Assembly (NCBI GenBank): GCA_009377795.1
Contig: WHTJ01000044.1
Location: 1 to 36,659, forward strand
Direction of reading: 5' to 3'
Length of the DNA: 36,659 nucleotides
From: Propionibacteriales bacterium
GTDB lineage: Bacteria; Actinomycetota; Actinomycetes; Propionibacteriales; Nocardioidaceae
Made by a program: the position numbers and the translations under genes. Shown here piece after piece: positions 15,631-24,135 of the stretch. The notes below the pieces were generated by a model. It was not told the DNA's origin. It did no database searches and saw only the letters and a program-made list of their open reading frames with translations. Each line of letters starts with the position of its first letter. Positions within the stretch are counted from its first letter, which is position 1.

Positions 15631-16470
15631 ATGACCGAACTGATCGACACGCTTGAGGCCGACCGCGCCCTCAAGGCCAAGCACCGCGCGATGTGGGCCC
15701 TCGGCGACTATCCCACCGTGGCCGCCGAGGTCGTCCCGACGCTGGGTCCGGCTCTGGTCGATGCCTGCGGCGTCCGACGCGGCGACCACGTACTGGACGT
15801 CGCAGCCGGGTCCGGCAACGCGGCGATCCCGGCGGCCATGGCCGGCGCGAGTGTCGTCGCCAGTGACCTCACACCGGAGCTGTTCGAGTCCGGGAGGCGG
15901 TACGCCGCCAAACGAGGTGTCGAGGTGGAGTGGAGGGAGGCCGACGCCGAGGCGATGCCGTTCTCCGACGGCGAGTTCGACGTCGTCGTGTCCTGCCTCG
16001 GCGCCATGTTCGCCCCGCACCATCAGGCGAGCGCCGACGAGCTGGTACGGGTCTGCCGCGACGGAGGGACAATCGGGCTGCTGAGCTGGACGCCCGAGGG
16101 CTTCATCGGCCAGATGTTCGCGGTGATGAAGCCGTTCGCGCCGCCGCCCCCGCCCGGTGCCCAGCCCCCGCCGCTCTGGGGCAGCGAGGACCACGTCCGC
16201 GAGCTGTTCGGCGACCGACTGACCGACGTCGAGGCACGGCGGGAGAACCTCACGGTGGATCGGTTCGGTACACCTGAGGAGTTCCGCGACTTCTTCAAGG
16301 CTTCCTACGGCCCGACCATCGCCACGTACAAGAACATCGCGGACGACCCCGAACGGGTTGCTGCGCTGGATCGCGAGCTCGCCGATCTCGCGCGGCGACA
16401 CGATCATGGCGACGGCACGACGGTCATGGACTGGGAGTACCTACTGTTCACCGCCCGCAGGAAGACATAG
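15631..16470 (+). CDS. Class I SAM-dependent methyltransferase
   Basis: The 279-residue protein has a UbiE/Methyltransf_11-type fold: motif I HVLDVAAGSGNAAIP, the acidic SAM-ribose residue in VVASDLTPE, motif II ADAEAMPFSDGEFDVVVS, and the post-motif strand GGTIGLLSW. A proline-rich loop (FAPPPPPGAQPPP, about 170-182) is unusual and may shape the acceptor site. AGGAG seven nt before the ATG supports the start. It stands alone between the CGNR gene and the convergent catabolic operon, 197 nt after the former. The substrate is not indicated; small-molecule methylation is most likely. Confidence 0.88.
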   Translation: MTELIDTLEADRALKAKHRAMWALGDYPTVAAEVVPTLGPALVDACGVRRGDHVLDVAAGSGNAAIPAAMAGASVVASDLTPELFESGRRYAAKRGVEVEWREADAEAMPFSDGEFDVVVSCLGAMFAPHHQASADELVRVCRDGGTIGLLSWTPEGFIGQMFAVMKPFAPPPPPGAQPPPLWGSEDHVRELFGDRLTDVEARRENLTVDRFGTPEEFRDFFKASYGPTIATYKNIADDPERVAALDRELADLARRHDHGDGTTVMDWEYLLFTARRKT

Positions 16471-16498
16471 CCGGCTTCGTGGTCGCGCCGCGGGCTCG

Positions 16499-17314
16499 TC
16501 AGGGTTCTTTACGGAGATCGCCGCGGGCGGTGACCACACCCCGCTCGCTGAACGTCACGGCACCGGACTCGATATCACCCTCGCGAGCGGCCACGGTCAG
16601 ACGCTGCGGTCCGATCATCGGCGCGGTCAGCCGGTACGCGAACGTCCGAGACACAAGTGAGACGTTGTGGCGGCGCAGCAGCTCCGCCATCACCAGGGCC
16701 TGCAAGGGCCCATGGACCACCAGATCCTCGTAGCCCTCGTCTCGGGCGTAGTCCCGGTCGTAGTGAATCCGATGCGCGTTGTATGTGAGCGCGGAGAAGC
16801 GAAACAGCAACGCCGAATCGACGTGCAGGTCGAGTCGCGGCTCGGGAACCGGCCCGGCGACCGTGGGAGCATCGGCGATCGAACCTGGTCCTCGGTAGAC
16901 GAGATCCTGGTCGTCGACAACGGCCAGTTCGTCGTCCTGAGTGATCTCATGGCGCACGGTAACGAAGGTCAGCGGACCACTGCGGCCGACCCTCTCCTTC
17001 CGCTCGAGCACCCGGGTCGTGCGGACCGCGGGCTCTCCCAGCCTGAGTAGCCGGTGCGTGCGGAGGCGACCACCGGCGAACATCCGGCGGCGACCGGGTC
17101 CGGGCGGAGCGGGGATGCCGAAGGTCGGGTGGCCGTCGTCCCCCAGGTCCTGCTGCGGTCGGCGGTCCAGGAGATACACCCAGTGCCACAGCGGCGGCAG
17201 CGTCCCCGCATCCGGGAGCTCGATATCGAGTACGCCGGCGAGTCCCTCGGCGGGTTCGGGTGCGAGTACCTCGCGACGCATGACCTCGTCCGGGTTCATC
17301 GTGCTCGCCGCCAT
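16499..17314 (-). CDS. HTD2/MaoC-type double-hotdog acyl-CoA hydratase
   Basis: The 271-residue protein combines an N-terminal FAS1-like dehydratase half (LPPLWHWVYLLDRRPQQDLGDDG) and a C-terminal hotdog half with FRFSALTYNAHRIHYD and VVHGPLQALVMAELL, as in mitochondrial HTD2 and bacterial mesaconyl-C4-CoA or itaconyl-CoA hydratases. These add water to alpha,beta-unsaturated acyl-CoAs. Its start lies one base from the stop of the acyl-CoA dehydrogenase gene, so hydration follows dehydrogenation in one pathway. It is the last gene of the minus-strand island and converges on the methyltransferase. ATG 17314 is used; MNPDEV five codons in is an alternative. Confidence 0.85.
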   Translation of the reverse strand: MAASTMNPDEVMRREVLAPEPAEGLAGVLDIELPDAGTLPPLWHWVYLLDRRPQQDLGDDGHPTFGIPAPPGPGRRRMFAGGRLRTHRLLRLGEPAVRTTRVLERKERVGRSGPLTFVTVRHEITQDDELAVVDDQDLVYRGPGSIADAPTVAGPVPEPRLDLHVDSALLFRFSALTYNAHRIHYDRDYARDEGYEDLVVHGPLQALVMAELLRRHNVSLVSRTFAYRLTAPMIGPQRLTVAAREGDIESGAVTFSERGVVTARGDLRKEP

Positions 17315-17315
17315 G

Positions 17316-18473
17316 TCAGGATGCCACCGTCCCGCGCCGGATCAATTGCCGTGCGATCACGTTGCGCTGGATCTCGTTCGTACCCTCGCCCACGATCATG
17401 AGCGGGGCGTCGCGGAAGTACCGCTCCACGTCGAACTCCGTGGAGTAGCCGTATCCCCCGTGGATGCGGACTGCGTCGAGCGCGATCTCCATCGCCGACT
17501 CTGATGCGAACAGCTTGGCCATCCCGGCCTCCAGATCTGCCCGCTCGCCACTGTCGAGGCGGCGCGCGGCATACAGCGTGAGCTGGCGTGCCGCGGTCAG
17601 CTTGGTCGCCATGTCCGCGAGGTAGTTGCCGATCGACTGGTGGCGCCAGATCGGAACTCCGAAGCTCTTACGCTCCTGGGCGTACCGCAGGCTGTCCTCG
17701 AGCGCGGCCCGACCGACGCCGAGCGCACGCGCGGCCACCTGGATCCGGCCGACCTCGAGCCCACGCATCATCTGCGAGAAACCCTTGCCCTCCTCCTTAC
17801 CGAGCAGCGCACTCGCAGGAACCCTCATCTGGTCGAAGAACAGCTCACAGCTCTCTACTCCCTTGTACCCGAGCTTCGACAGGTCACGGGACACGGTGAA
17901 CCCGGGCCCCTGCTCGACCAGCAGGACGCTGATGCCGGCGTGCGGCGGACTGGCGTTCGGGTCGGTCTTGCACAGGAGAGCCGTCAGGTCGGAGTGACGC
18001 GCGTTGGTGATCCAGGTCTTGGAGCCGTTCACCACATAGCTGTCGTCCTCGCGTTGTGCTGTCGTGCGCATTGCCTGCAGGTCCGAGCCACCACCGGGCT
18101 CGGTCAGCGCCATCGTGGCCCGCAGCTCCCCTGTGGCCATGCGTGGAAGATAGGCGTCCTTTTGTGCCTCGGTGCCGTGGTCCTGGATGAGCTTGGCGAC
18201 CACGGTATGCCCACCCATCGCGCCCGCAAGGCTCATCCATCCGCGGGCGAGCTCCTCGGTCACGAGCGCGTAGCAGGCAGCGCTGACCCTCGCGTAGCCC
18301 CAGGGTTCGGGGATCATGAGCCCGAAGATGCCCATGTCCTTCATCGTCTCGATCAGGGCCTCGGGGTAGGTGTTGCTGTGCTCCAGATCTTGCACCACTG
18401 GCTTGACCGAGCCGTCCACGAAGTCACGGACAGTCTCGACGATTGCCTGCTCCTCGTCCGGCAGGTGTTCCAT
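17316..18473 (-). CDS. Acyl-CoA dehydrogenase
   Basis: The 385-residue FAD enzyme has the full acyl-CoA dehydrogenase layout: N-terminal helical domain (LPDEEQAIVETVRDFVDG), the FAD/substrate segment ALTEPGGGSDLQAM, the WITNA strand, and the C-terminal helical domain with GGYGYSTEFDVERYFRDA. The Glu of IVGEGTNEIQ is at the position of the usual catalytic base. GAGGA seven nt before ATG 18473 favours that start; a GTG at 18485 overlapping the CoA-transferase stop (GTGA) is the alternative. Placed between a CaiB-type transferase and a mesaconyl-CoA-type hydratase, it may oxidise a branched or dicarboxylic acyl-CoA. Confidence 0.93.
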   Translation of the reverse strand: MEHLPDEEQAIVETVRDFVDGSVKPVVQDLEHSNTYPEALIETMKDMGIFGLMIPEPWGYARVSAACYALVTEELARGWMSLAGAMGGHTVVAKLIQDHGTEAQKDAYLPRMATGELRATMALTEPGGGSDLQAMRTTAQREDDSYVVNGSKTWITNARHSDLTALLCKTDPNASPPHAGISVLLVEQGPGFTVSRDLSKLGYKGVESCELFFDQMRVPASALLGKEEGKGFSQMMRGLEVGRIQVAARALGVGRAALEDSLRYAQERKSFGVPIWRHQSIGNYLADMATKLTAARQLTLYAARRLDSGERADLEAGMAKLFASESAMEIALDAVRIHGGYGYSTEFDVERYFRDAPLMIVGEGTNEIQRNVIARQLIRRGTVAS

Positions 18474-18481
18474 GCTGTTCC

Positions 18482-19636
18482 TCACTCGCTCGTGGCGATT
18501 TCATCCGCACCGAACTCGGCGAGCAGTGCGGCAGTGTGCTCGCCGAGCGCCGGAATCGGCCCCATCGCCGGCGGGTCCCCGTCCAACGTCACCGGAGGCA
18601 GCAGTGCACGCAGCGGTCCGGCCGGGGAGTCGACCTCCGTCCATCGGTTGCGGGCGGCCAACTGCGGGTGCTCGACCACACCCTCCAGATCGCGCAACCG
18701 GGCGTTGGCGATCCCGGAGCGGTCGAGCCGCGCCTCGACCTCGTCGGGCTGCAGGTGTCGGAGGGCCGACTCGATCTCCTCGACCAACTCACCGTGGTGG
18801 GCGACCCGTCGGCTGTTGCTCGCGAACCGTGAGTCCTCGGCCAGCTGCGGTCGCTGCAAGACCTGGCGACAGAACTCCCCCCACTCCCGCTCGTTCTGGA
18901 TGCCGAGAAACACCCGTCCGCCGGCGCACCGGAAGGGCCCGTACGGCGCGATGGCGGCGTGCGACGCACCGGTACGCGGCGGCGGGGAGCCGCCGTACGT
19001 CCCGTAGTACATCGGGAAGCCCATCCACTCGGCGAGCGCCTCGAGCATCGAAACCTCGACGGTGGCGCCCTCCTGGGTGTGCTGCCGCCGCAGCAGGGCC
19101 GCCAGGATCCCGGAGTAGGCGTACATGCCAGCGGCGATGTCCGCGATCGACACCCCCACCTTGACCGGCTCGTCCGGCGTTCCGGTGATCGACATCAGGC
19201 CGGCTTCGCACTGCACCAACAGGTCGTACGCCTTCTTCGCCGTATACGGCCCACCCTCGCCGTAACCCGAAATGGAACAGTGCACGAGCAGCGGGTGCTC
19301 CCCGCGGAGCTGGCCCGCGCCAAGGCCAAGACGCTCAGCTGCGCCCGGAGCGAGGTTCTGCACGAACACGTCGGCCCCTGCCACCAGCCGGTGAAGCACA
19401 TCCTTGTCCCGCTGCACCTTGAGGTCGAGGGTGATCGACTCCTTGGAGCGGTTGATCCATACGAAGTGGCTCGCGAGCCCCTTCACCGTCTCGTCGTAAC
19501 CCCGGGCGAAGTCGCCGGTGTCCGGCCGTTCCACCTTGATCACGCGGGCACCGAGGTCGGCCAGCTGTCGGGTGGCGAACGGCGCGGCCACCGCCTGCTC
19601 GACCGACACGACCGTGATGCCTTGCAGTGGGAGCAT
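18482..19636 (-). CDS. CaiB/BaiF family (class III) CoA-transferase
   Basis: The 384-residue protein moves CoA between carboxylic acids. The N-terminus LQGITVVSVEQAVAAPFATRQLADLGARVIKVERPDTGD is the class III signature, with WINRSKESITLDLK and the GYGEGGPYTAKKAYD loop. The catalytic Asp expected in this family corresponds to the segment CEAGLMSITGTPDEP (the usual A-x-x-G-x-x-x-x-T-G-x-P block), with the Asp position less clear. AGGAGAGG precedes the ATG. It heads a three-gene unit with its own promoter and operator in the 167 nt upstream. It likely activates the acid produced by the upstream enzymes. Confidence 0.92.
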   Translation of the reverse strand: MLPLQGITVVSVEQAVAAPFATRQLADLGARVIKVERPDTGDFARGYDETVKGLASHFVWINRSKESITLDLKVQRDKDVLHRLVAGADVFVQNLAPGAAERLGLGAGQLRGEHPLLVHCSISGYGEGGPYTAKKAYDLLVQCEAGLMSITGTPDEPVKVGVSIADIAAGMYAYSGILAALLRRQHTQEGATVEVSMLEALAEWMGFPMYYGTYGGSPPPRTGASHAAIAPYGPFRCAGGRVFLGIQNEREWGEFCRQVLQRPQLAEDSRFASNSRRVAHHGELVEEIESALRHLQPDEVEARLDRSGIANARLRDLEGVVEHPQLAARNRWTEVDSPAGPLRALLPPVTLDGDPPAMGPIPALGEHTAALLAEFGADEIATSE

Positions 19637-19656
19637 CAGCCTCTCCTGGTGGAACT

Positions 19657-19682
19657 ATAGTGTCTAGAAAATAGTCTACAGT
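19657..19682. promoter_or_regulatory. Candidate GntR operator at the CoA-transferase promoter
   Basis: ATAGTGTCTAG (19657-19667) and ATAGTCTACAG (19671-19681) repeat with a 14-bp period. ATAGTCTACAGT agrees at 9 of 12 positions with ATTGTATACAAT, a FadR/VanR-type GntR site. On the minus strand TATAGT here is a good -10 for the CoA-transferase gene, 20-30 nt before its ribosome site, so a bound regulator would block polymerase. Confidence 0.5.
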
Positions 19683-19803
19683 GCCACCCTGTGAGCGTAC
19701 AGCCCGAGAACGGGGCCACGAAACTGACTCCGGTCACGCGCCCCGGTCATCCGCCGCACGACCGGGCTGAGGTGCCTTCTCTCCGGCAGGACGCCGACGA
19801 CCG

Positions 19804-20547
19804 TCAATCGGCGGAACGGTCACCGCGTTCCTGGGCCTCCAGATGCTCCACCAGAAGCCGGCCGGCGCTTCGGATGTGCCCCGACAACGCCTCGCGGGCT
19901 GCTAGGACGTCTCCGCTGCGCAGGGCGGTCATGATCTCGCGGTGGTCGTGCAGAGTGGCCTCCGGCCAACCACCGATGGTGGCATAGAAGCGACGCGGCG
20001 CGTAGCGCAACGTGGATCGCAGCAGCCACGCGATTTTTGGCGCGTCCGCAAGAAAATACACGGCGCGATGGAACTCGAAGTTGAGCTCCTCCACCCGGTC
20101 GAGATCCTCGTCCTTCGCCGCCGCCTCAAGCCGATCCTGCAGGGACTCCAACTCGGCCAGCTGTGCGTCGGTCACGTTCTGAGCTGCGCGGGCACCGAGT
20201 TCGCCGGCCAGGAGTGCCTGCGCCTCGAACATGTCACTCACGTCCTTCGTGGACAATGCAGTGACCCGGAACCCGCGGCGCGGCTCGACCTCCAGAAACC
20301 CCTCCGCCTGCAGAAGCAGGAGCCCCTCCCGTGCCGGGGTAGCGCTGATCTCGAGCTCTTCGGCGACTGCCTCTGGCCGGATGAAGTCGCCGGTGTGCAG
20401 CTGCCCGGAGACGATCAGCTCTCGGACGTGGGTGGCCGCCTCGTCACTCAGTCGCGGACGGACCCGACGCCGTCGGGGCGCACCCGCGAGCACCCCCGGA
20501 GACTCGCCCGACGTGCTCCCTGCGGTTCTTCCGTCTGTTGAGGTCAC
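19804..20547 (-). CDS. GntR-family regulator, FadR/FCD subfamily (1)
   Basis: The 247-residue protein has an N-terminal winged helix (about 30-95: THVRELIVSGQLHTGDFIRPEAVAEELEISATPAREGLLLLQ) and an all-helical FCD effector domain (about 105-225) with the Asp/His metal-site pattern (FHRAVYFLADAP, HDHREIMTALRSGD). FCD regulators sense small acids. It starts at GTG 20547, 36 nt after the dehydrogenase stop, so it is transcribed with the upstream genes, and it lies just before the CoA-transferase operator, its most likely target. Ser-Ala replaces the usual SR-x-P at the recognition helix start (ISATPAREGLL), a common variant. Confidence 0.92.
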   Translation of the reverse strand: MTSTDGRTAGSTSGESPGVLAGAPRRRRVRPRLSDEAATHVRELIVSGQLHTGDFIRPEAVAEELEISATPAREGLLLLQAEGFLEVEPRRGFRVTALSTKDVSDMFEAQALLAGELGARAAQNVTDAQLAELESLQDRLEAAAKDEDLDRVEELNFEFHRAVYFLADAPKIAWLLRSTLRYAPRRFYATIGGWPEATLHDHREIMTALRSGDVLAAREALSGHIRSAGRLLVEHLEAQERGDRSAD

Positions 20548-20583
20548 GCGGTGAATTATGCCTCCCGAGTAGGCCGGGGCGGG

Positions 20584-21513
20584 TCAGCCGCCCTCGGAGG
20601 AATGTTGCTCGACCCACCGATGGATGTCGGTGTGGTCGGCATCCGCGGAAAGCTCCTGGTTCGCCTTGGACCACAGCTCCAGGGTGGCGGTTGCGTGTGC
20701 CGCCTCCACCCCAGTGGACCTGGCGAGGCCCAACGCGATCTTGGTGTCCTTGACCAGCAGGCTCATCAAGAAGCCCGAGTCGAACGTCCGCGGAAGGACG
20801 TAGCGCGGCCACTTCGTCAGCGTCGACCAGCTACGGCCGCTCGAGCCATTGATCGCGTCCATCATCACCTGCGGGTCGAGGCCGAACCGGGTGCCGATCA
20901 CCAGGGCCTCGCTGCTGGCGATCAGGTGCGACGCCGAGAGCAGGTTGTTCAGGGCCTTGAGGGCGTGCCCGGCCCCGATCGGTCCGCAGTGCACAACGTT
21001 CCGGCCGATCTGCTCCAGGGCCGGTTCGCAGGCCCGGCCCAGCTCCTCTGGCCCGCCCACCATCACGGTGAGGCTCCCGTCGCGGGCGGCCGGGACGCCG
21101 CCGGATACCGGTGCGTCGATCATCCTCACGCCGCGGGACTCAGCCTCCGCGGCCAGCCGCACCGTCTCCTCCGGTTGGGAGGAACTCATGTCGATGACCA
21201 CCGGGGACTCGACGTCCGTGGTCGTCTGCGCCACGGCGTCCAGCAGACCCTCGTCGAGCAGTACCTGGGCCACGATCGTGGAGTCCGGCAGCATCAGGAT
21301 CACCGCCCGAGCGCCGGCAATCACCTCGGCGAGCGTCCCGGCTCGGGTGAAGCCGTCGGAGCCGTCCAGGTCGGCGCCGGCGTCGGCACGGGCGTCGTAC
21401 CCACGCACCCGGTAGCCGGCGTCCAGCAGCCTCCGGGTCATCGGCGTCCCCATGTTTCCGATCCCGACGAAACCGATCGTGTCGCCCGGTCGCAGGGCCG
21501 CCATCGCGCTCAC
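20584..21513 (-). CDS. 3-hydroxyisobutyrate dehydrogenase-family oxidoreductase (1)
   Basis: The 309-residue protein has the beta-hydroxyacid dehydrogenase layout: Rossmann motif GFVGIGNMGTPMTRRLLDAG, the substrate loop DAPVSGGVPAARDGSLTVMVGG, and the catalytic lysine motif G-H-A-L-K-A-L-N-N. Family members oxidise beta-hydroxyacids to semialdehydes with NAD(P)+ (3-hydroxyisobutyrate, tartronate semialdehyde, threonate). GTG 21513 overlaps the cupin's stop (GTGA) and has AGGAGG upstream; ATG 21504 is the alternative. It is a clear paralogue, not a recent duplicate, of the enzyme at 22436-23347. Its likely product would feed the aldehyde dehydrogenase of the island. Confidence 0.9.
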   Translation of the reverse strand: MSAMAALRPGDTIGFVGIGNMGTPMTRRLLDAGYRVRGYDARADAGADLDGSDGFTRAGTLAEVIAGARAVILMLPDSTIVAQVLLDEGLLDAVAQTTTDVESPVVIDMSSSQPEETVRLAAEAESRGVRMIDAPVSGGVPAARDGSLTVMVGGPEELGRACEPALEQIGRNVVHCGPIGAGHALKALNNLLSASHLIASSEALVIGTRFGLDPQVMMDAINGSSGRSWSTLTKWPRYVLPRTFDSGFLMSLLVKDTKIALGLARSTGVEAAHATATLELWSKANQELSADADHTDIHRWVEQHSSEGG

Positions 21514-21941
21514 TTGGCCGCCTCCTCGTCGCTGGAGCCGTCGCCGGCCGACCCGGAGGTCGAACCGTGGAACTCGTCCTCACTGACCTCGTCCATCCAC
21601 TCGGTCGAGCCGAGTGTGATGGCCACGTGCACCAACAGTGCGTCCTCGGCGGCGCCGTGCCAGTGCACCTCGCCCGGAGGGGTCCACACGGTGTCTCCGG
21701 CTCGGACCTTCACGGCTGGGTCGCCCTGGCGCGCCACCCAACCCTGTCCCGACGTCACGTGCAGAACCTGGCCGCGCTCGTGGCTGTGCCAGTGCGTACG
21801 CCCACCGGGGCCGAAGTAGACGTGGTTCATGGTGACGTCGTCCTCCGGCGGCATCAGCGGGTCACCCCAGACGGTCCCGGTGAAGGTGTCGTCCCGCAGC
21901 TCGGCCTTGCTCGCCTCGCGCCGTCCCTGGATGTGTTTCAT
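21510..21941 (-). CDS. Small cupin-domain protein
   Basis: The 143-residue single-domain cupin carries motif 1 as GPGGRTHWHSHERGQVLHVTSG and motif 2 as PGEVHWHGA, giving the His set that binds a metal ion. The ends are polar, with a Ser/Glu-rich C-terminal tail that is probably disordered. Cupins of this size next to carboxymuconolactone decarboxylase-like genes are common in bacteria; they may be isomerases, decarboxylases or dioxygenases, and the reaction is not known. GGGAG lies about 11 nt before the ATG. It sits between the PcaC-like gene (52 nt gap) and the dehydrogenase. Confidence 0.9.
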   Translation of the reverse strand: MKHIQGRREASKAELRDDTFTGTVWGDPLMPPEDDVTMNHVYFGPGGRTHWHSHERGQVLHVTSGQGWVARQGDPAVKVRAGDTVWTPPGEVHWHGAAEDALLVHVAITLGSTEWMDEVSEDEFHGSTSGSAGDGSSDEEAAK

Positions 21942-21993
21942 CGTCTCGTGCTCCCTTCGTCTGCCGCGCGTCCTGGTGCCTGGGTCCCGATGG

Positions 21994-22407
21994 TCATGCC
22001 TGCTCCGCGTCGACGGCGGCCAGGGTTTTCTCCGCGATGCGAACCGACTCGAGGGCGGCCGGGACCCCGGCGTAGATCGCGGCCTGCAGCAGCACCTCCC
22101 GGATCTCGCTCGTGCTCAGCCCGTTCCTGACCGCTCCACGCACGTGCGCGCTGAGCTCGTGGCCACGGTTGAGCACCGTGAGCATCGCCAGGTTGAGCAT
22201 GCTGCGCTCCCGCAGCTGCAGACCATCGCGAGTCCACACCTTGCCCCAGCAGTACTCGGTGACGAGCTCCTGTATCGGTCGGCCGAAGTCAGAGGCGTTC
22301 GCCAGCGATCGCTCGACGTGGTCGGCGCCGAGCACTTGCTTGCGCATGGCGAGCCCGGCCTCGTACAGGTCGGCCGGCGCGTCGGTCGGTGTCACATCCT
22401 CAGTCAT
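21994..22407 (-). CDS. Carboxymuconolactone decarboxylase family protein (PcaC-like)
   Basis: The 137-residue all-helical protein closely follows 4-carboxymuconolactone decarboxylase: EYCWGKVWTRDGL, LRERSMLNLAMLTVLNRGHELSAHVRGA, and IREVLLQAAIYAGVPAALES. PcaC decarboxylates a lactone in the beta-ketoadipate pathway. There is no CxxC pair of the AhpD peroxidase type. No ring-cleavage dioxygenase or cycloisomerase is present in the window, so the protein probably acts on a different lactone or acid. GAGGAG precedes ATG 22407; the neighbouring dehydrogenase ends 28 nt upstream. Confidence 0.9.
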   Translation of the reverse strand: MTEDVTPTDAPADLYEAGLAMRKQVLGADHVERSLANASDFGRPIQELVTEYCWGKVWTRDGLQLRERSMLNLAMLTVLNRGHELSAHVRGAVRNGLSTSEIREVLLQAAIYAGVPAALESVRIAEKTLAAVDAEQA

Positions 22408-22435
22408 GTGTCTCCTCTACTAGTGCGGTGGATGC

Positions 22436-23347
22436 CTACTGCTCGTGGTCCGGGGTGGCGTGCAGACGCAGCCCACCGGCGACGTCGCCGATAGCGTCCA
22501 CAACCCGGTTGCTGATCTCGTCGCCGTATCCGGCATGGATCGCGAGCCCGAAGCACGCGACCGGACCGGCGGAATTGAACGTCGGAGCGCCGATGTCGGC
22601 GAGATGCTCCAGGTACAGCCGGATGTCCTTCAACATCAGCTCGGAGGTGAGGCCCCCCTCGAGGTAGTCGCCCCGGACGATGTGCGGGAACCGGTTCAGG
22701 GTGGCCCAGTTCGCGCCGCTCGAGGCGTTGATGACATCGAGGACCTGTGCGACGTCCAGCCCGGCCTTCCTGGCGGCGACCAGCACCTCACTGCTGGCGG
22801 CCAGGTTGAGGGCATTGAGGAAGTTGTTCAGCAGCTTGGTGGAGTGACCGCTGCCAGGTCCGCCCATGAGGTGGATCTGGGCGGCGAACGTGTCCAGCGC
22901 CGGACGGACTTCCTCCAGTACGGCGGGGTCGCCTCCGATCATCAGAGTGAGCCGACCGGCCTCCGCCGCGGCCGCACCACCGGACACTCCCGCGTCGAGC
23001 AGCTGCACCCCGTTCTCCGTGAGCCGGCCGTGCAGGGTGCGGGTGGAGGACGGCGCGGCGGTGCTGAGGTCGACGACGACCTGTCCGGCCCGGCCGTGCG
23101 TCAGGATCCCGCCGGCACCCAGCACCACATCCTCGACGACGGCGCTGTCGGGGAGTGACAGCAGTACGTGGTCGGCCTGGCGTACGACATCCGCGACGGA
23201 TGCCGCCGGTACCGCACCGGCCGCTTCCGCGGCGCCCTCGACCGGGTCGTAACCCACCACGTCGTAGCCGGCTTGGACCAGGCGGTTGGCCATCCGACCA
23301 CCCATGTTCCCCAAGCCGATGAACCCGACCGCTGCGGTGCCGCTCAT
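22436..23347 (-). CDS. 3-hydroxyisobutyrate dehydrogenase-family oxidoreductase (2)
   Basis: This 303-residue paralogue of the gene at 20584 has GFIGLGNMGGRMANRLVQAG, the substrate loop DAGVSGGAAAAEAGRLTLMIGG and the catalytic lysine in G-H-S-T-K-L-L-N-N. The serine-asparagine rich region (INASSGANWATLNRFP) is shared with the first copy and is reminiscent of threonate or phenylserine dehydrogenase relatives. Its ATG overlaps the lactonase stop (ATGA), so the two are translationally coupled. Two different members in one operon suggest successive or stereospecific oxidations of a hydroxyacid. Confidence 0.9.
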   Translation of the reverse strand: MSGTAAVGFIGLGNMGGRMANRLVQAGYDVVGYDPVEGAAEAAGAVPAASVADVVRQADHVLLSLPDSAVVEDVVLGAGGILTHGRAGQVVVDLSTAAPSSTRTLHGRLTENGVQLLDAGVSGGAAAAEAGRLTLMIGGDPAVLEEVRPALDTFAAQIHLMGGPGSGHSTKLLNNFLNALNLAASSEVLVAARKAGLDVAQVLDVINASSGANWATLNRFPHIVRGDYLEGGLTSELMLKDIRLYLEHLADIGAPTFNSAGPVACFGLAIHAGYGDEISNRVVDAIGDVAGGLRLHATPDHEQ

Positions 23348-24135
23348 CCGACTCGCACCGCAAAGGAGGGGTCGCTGTCGTCCACGGGGGTGAAGCGATC
23401 CAGTACCAGCGGGTCGTGGCCCGCGACGTACGCGGCGGCGTCATCCCGGGCGATCCTGGCCACGACGTCGTACGCCTCGTACATGCCCGGCAGGTCGGCC
23501 ACGAAGAGGAACGGTCGGTCCAAGTCGACCTCGTCGTAGTAGTGCACGGCGTCGGACGCGAGCAGCACGGGTGCACCCTCGCCCTGCACGGTCACCATCA
23601 GCTGGCCCGGCGTGTGCCCACCCACCTCCAGTGCGGTGACTCCCTCGACGATCTGGTGGCTGCCGTTGATCCGGCGGACGCGACCCTCGGCGTCGAGCCG
23701 TTGCAGCAGCCAGATATCCGACCACTCCGCCGTCTGTGCGAACTGGAACCGGCGGGCGATCGGACCGGTCCAGAAGTCGAGCTCGGTACCCGAGATGACC
23801 ACCTCGGCGGTGGGGAACAGGTCGAGGTTTCCGGTGTGGTCGTAGTGTCCGTGGGTCACCACGACTGTGCTCACCTCGGCCGGGTCGACACCGACTCGGC
23901 CGAGGCCCTCCGGGACCGGGCACGTCATCCGGCGGCCTCGCGGCTCACCGACCTCCGGTTTGAAGCCGGTGTCCACGACCACGACCCGGTCTCCGTTGCG
24001 CACGACCCAGAAGAAGTAGTCCATCACCAGGTCGGCATCGGGCTCGCCGTACGTGTGGAAGTTCAGGTACACCTCCGACGCCTTGGTCTCCTTCGTGGCG
24101 TAGCGGACGGCCAGCACCTCATAGTCGGACGTCAT
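23344..24135 (-). CDS. MBL-fold lactonase (N-acyl homoserine lactonase family-like)
   Basis: The 263-residue metallo-beta-lactamase-fold hydrolase has the two-metal motif THGHYDHTGN, later metal ligands in GGHTPGQLMV and ASDAVHYYDEVD, and a C-terminal GHDP. This spacing matches the AttM/AiiA lactonase branch. Inside a catabolic operon, opening of a substrate lactone is more likely than quorum quenching. Similarity and AGGAG place the start at ATG 24135 although the frame is open to 24261. Its 5' end overlaps the LivM gene by 17 nt. Confidence 0.88.
   Translation of the reverse strand: MTSDYEVLAVRYATKETKASEVYLNFHTYGEPDADLVMDYFFWVVRNGDRVVVVDTGFKPEVGEPRGRRMTCPVPEGLGRVGVDPAEVSTVVVTHGHYDHTGNLDLFPTAEVVISGTELDFWTGPIARRFQFAQTAEWSDIWLLQRLDAEGRVRRINGSHQIVEGVTALEVGGHTPGQLMVTVQGEGAPVLLASDAVHYYDEVDLDRPFLFVADLPGMYEAYDVVARIARDDAAAYVAGHDPLVLDRFTPVDDSDPSFAVRVG

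Noticed and set aside
16499-19636. Naming the three-gene unit as the itaconate pathway
   Set aside because: An acyl-CoA dehydrogenase is not needed for it and the lyase that would complete it is absent from the window.
23344-24135. Quorum-quenching role for the MBL-fold protein
   Set aside because: The fold matches the lactonase branch, but the gene sits inside a catabolic operon without any quorum-sensing gene, so a catabolic lactone is the simpler reading.
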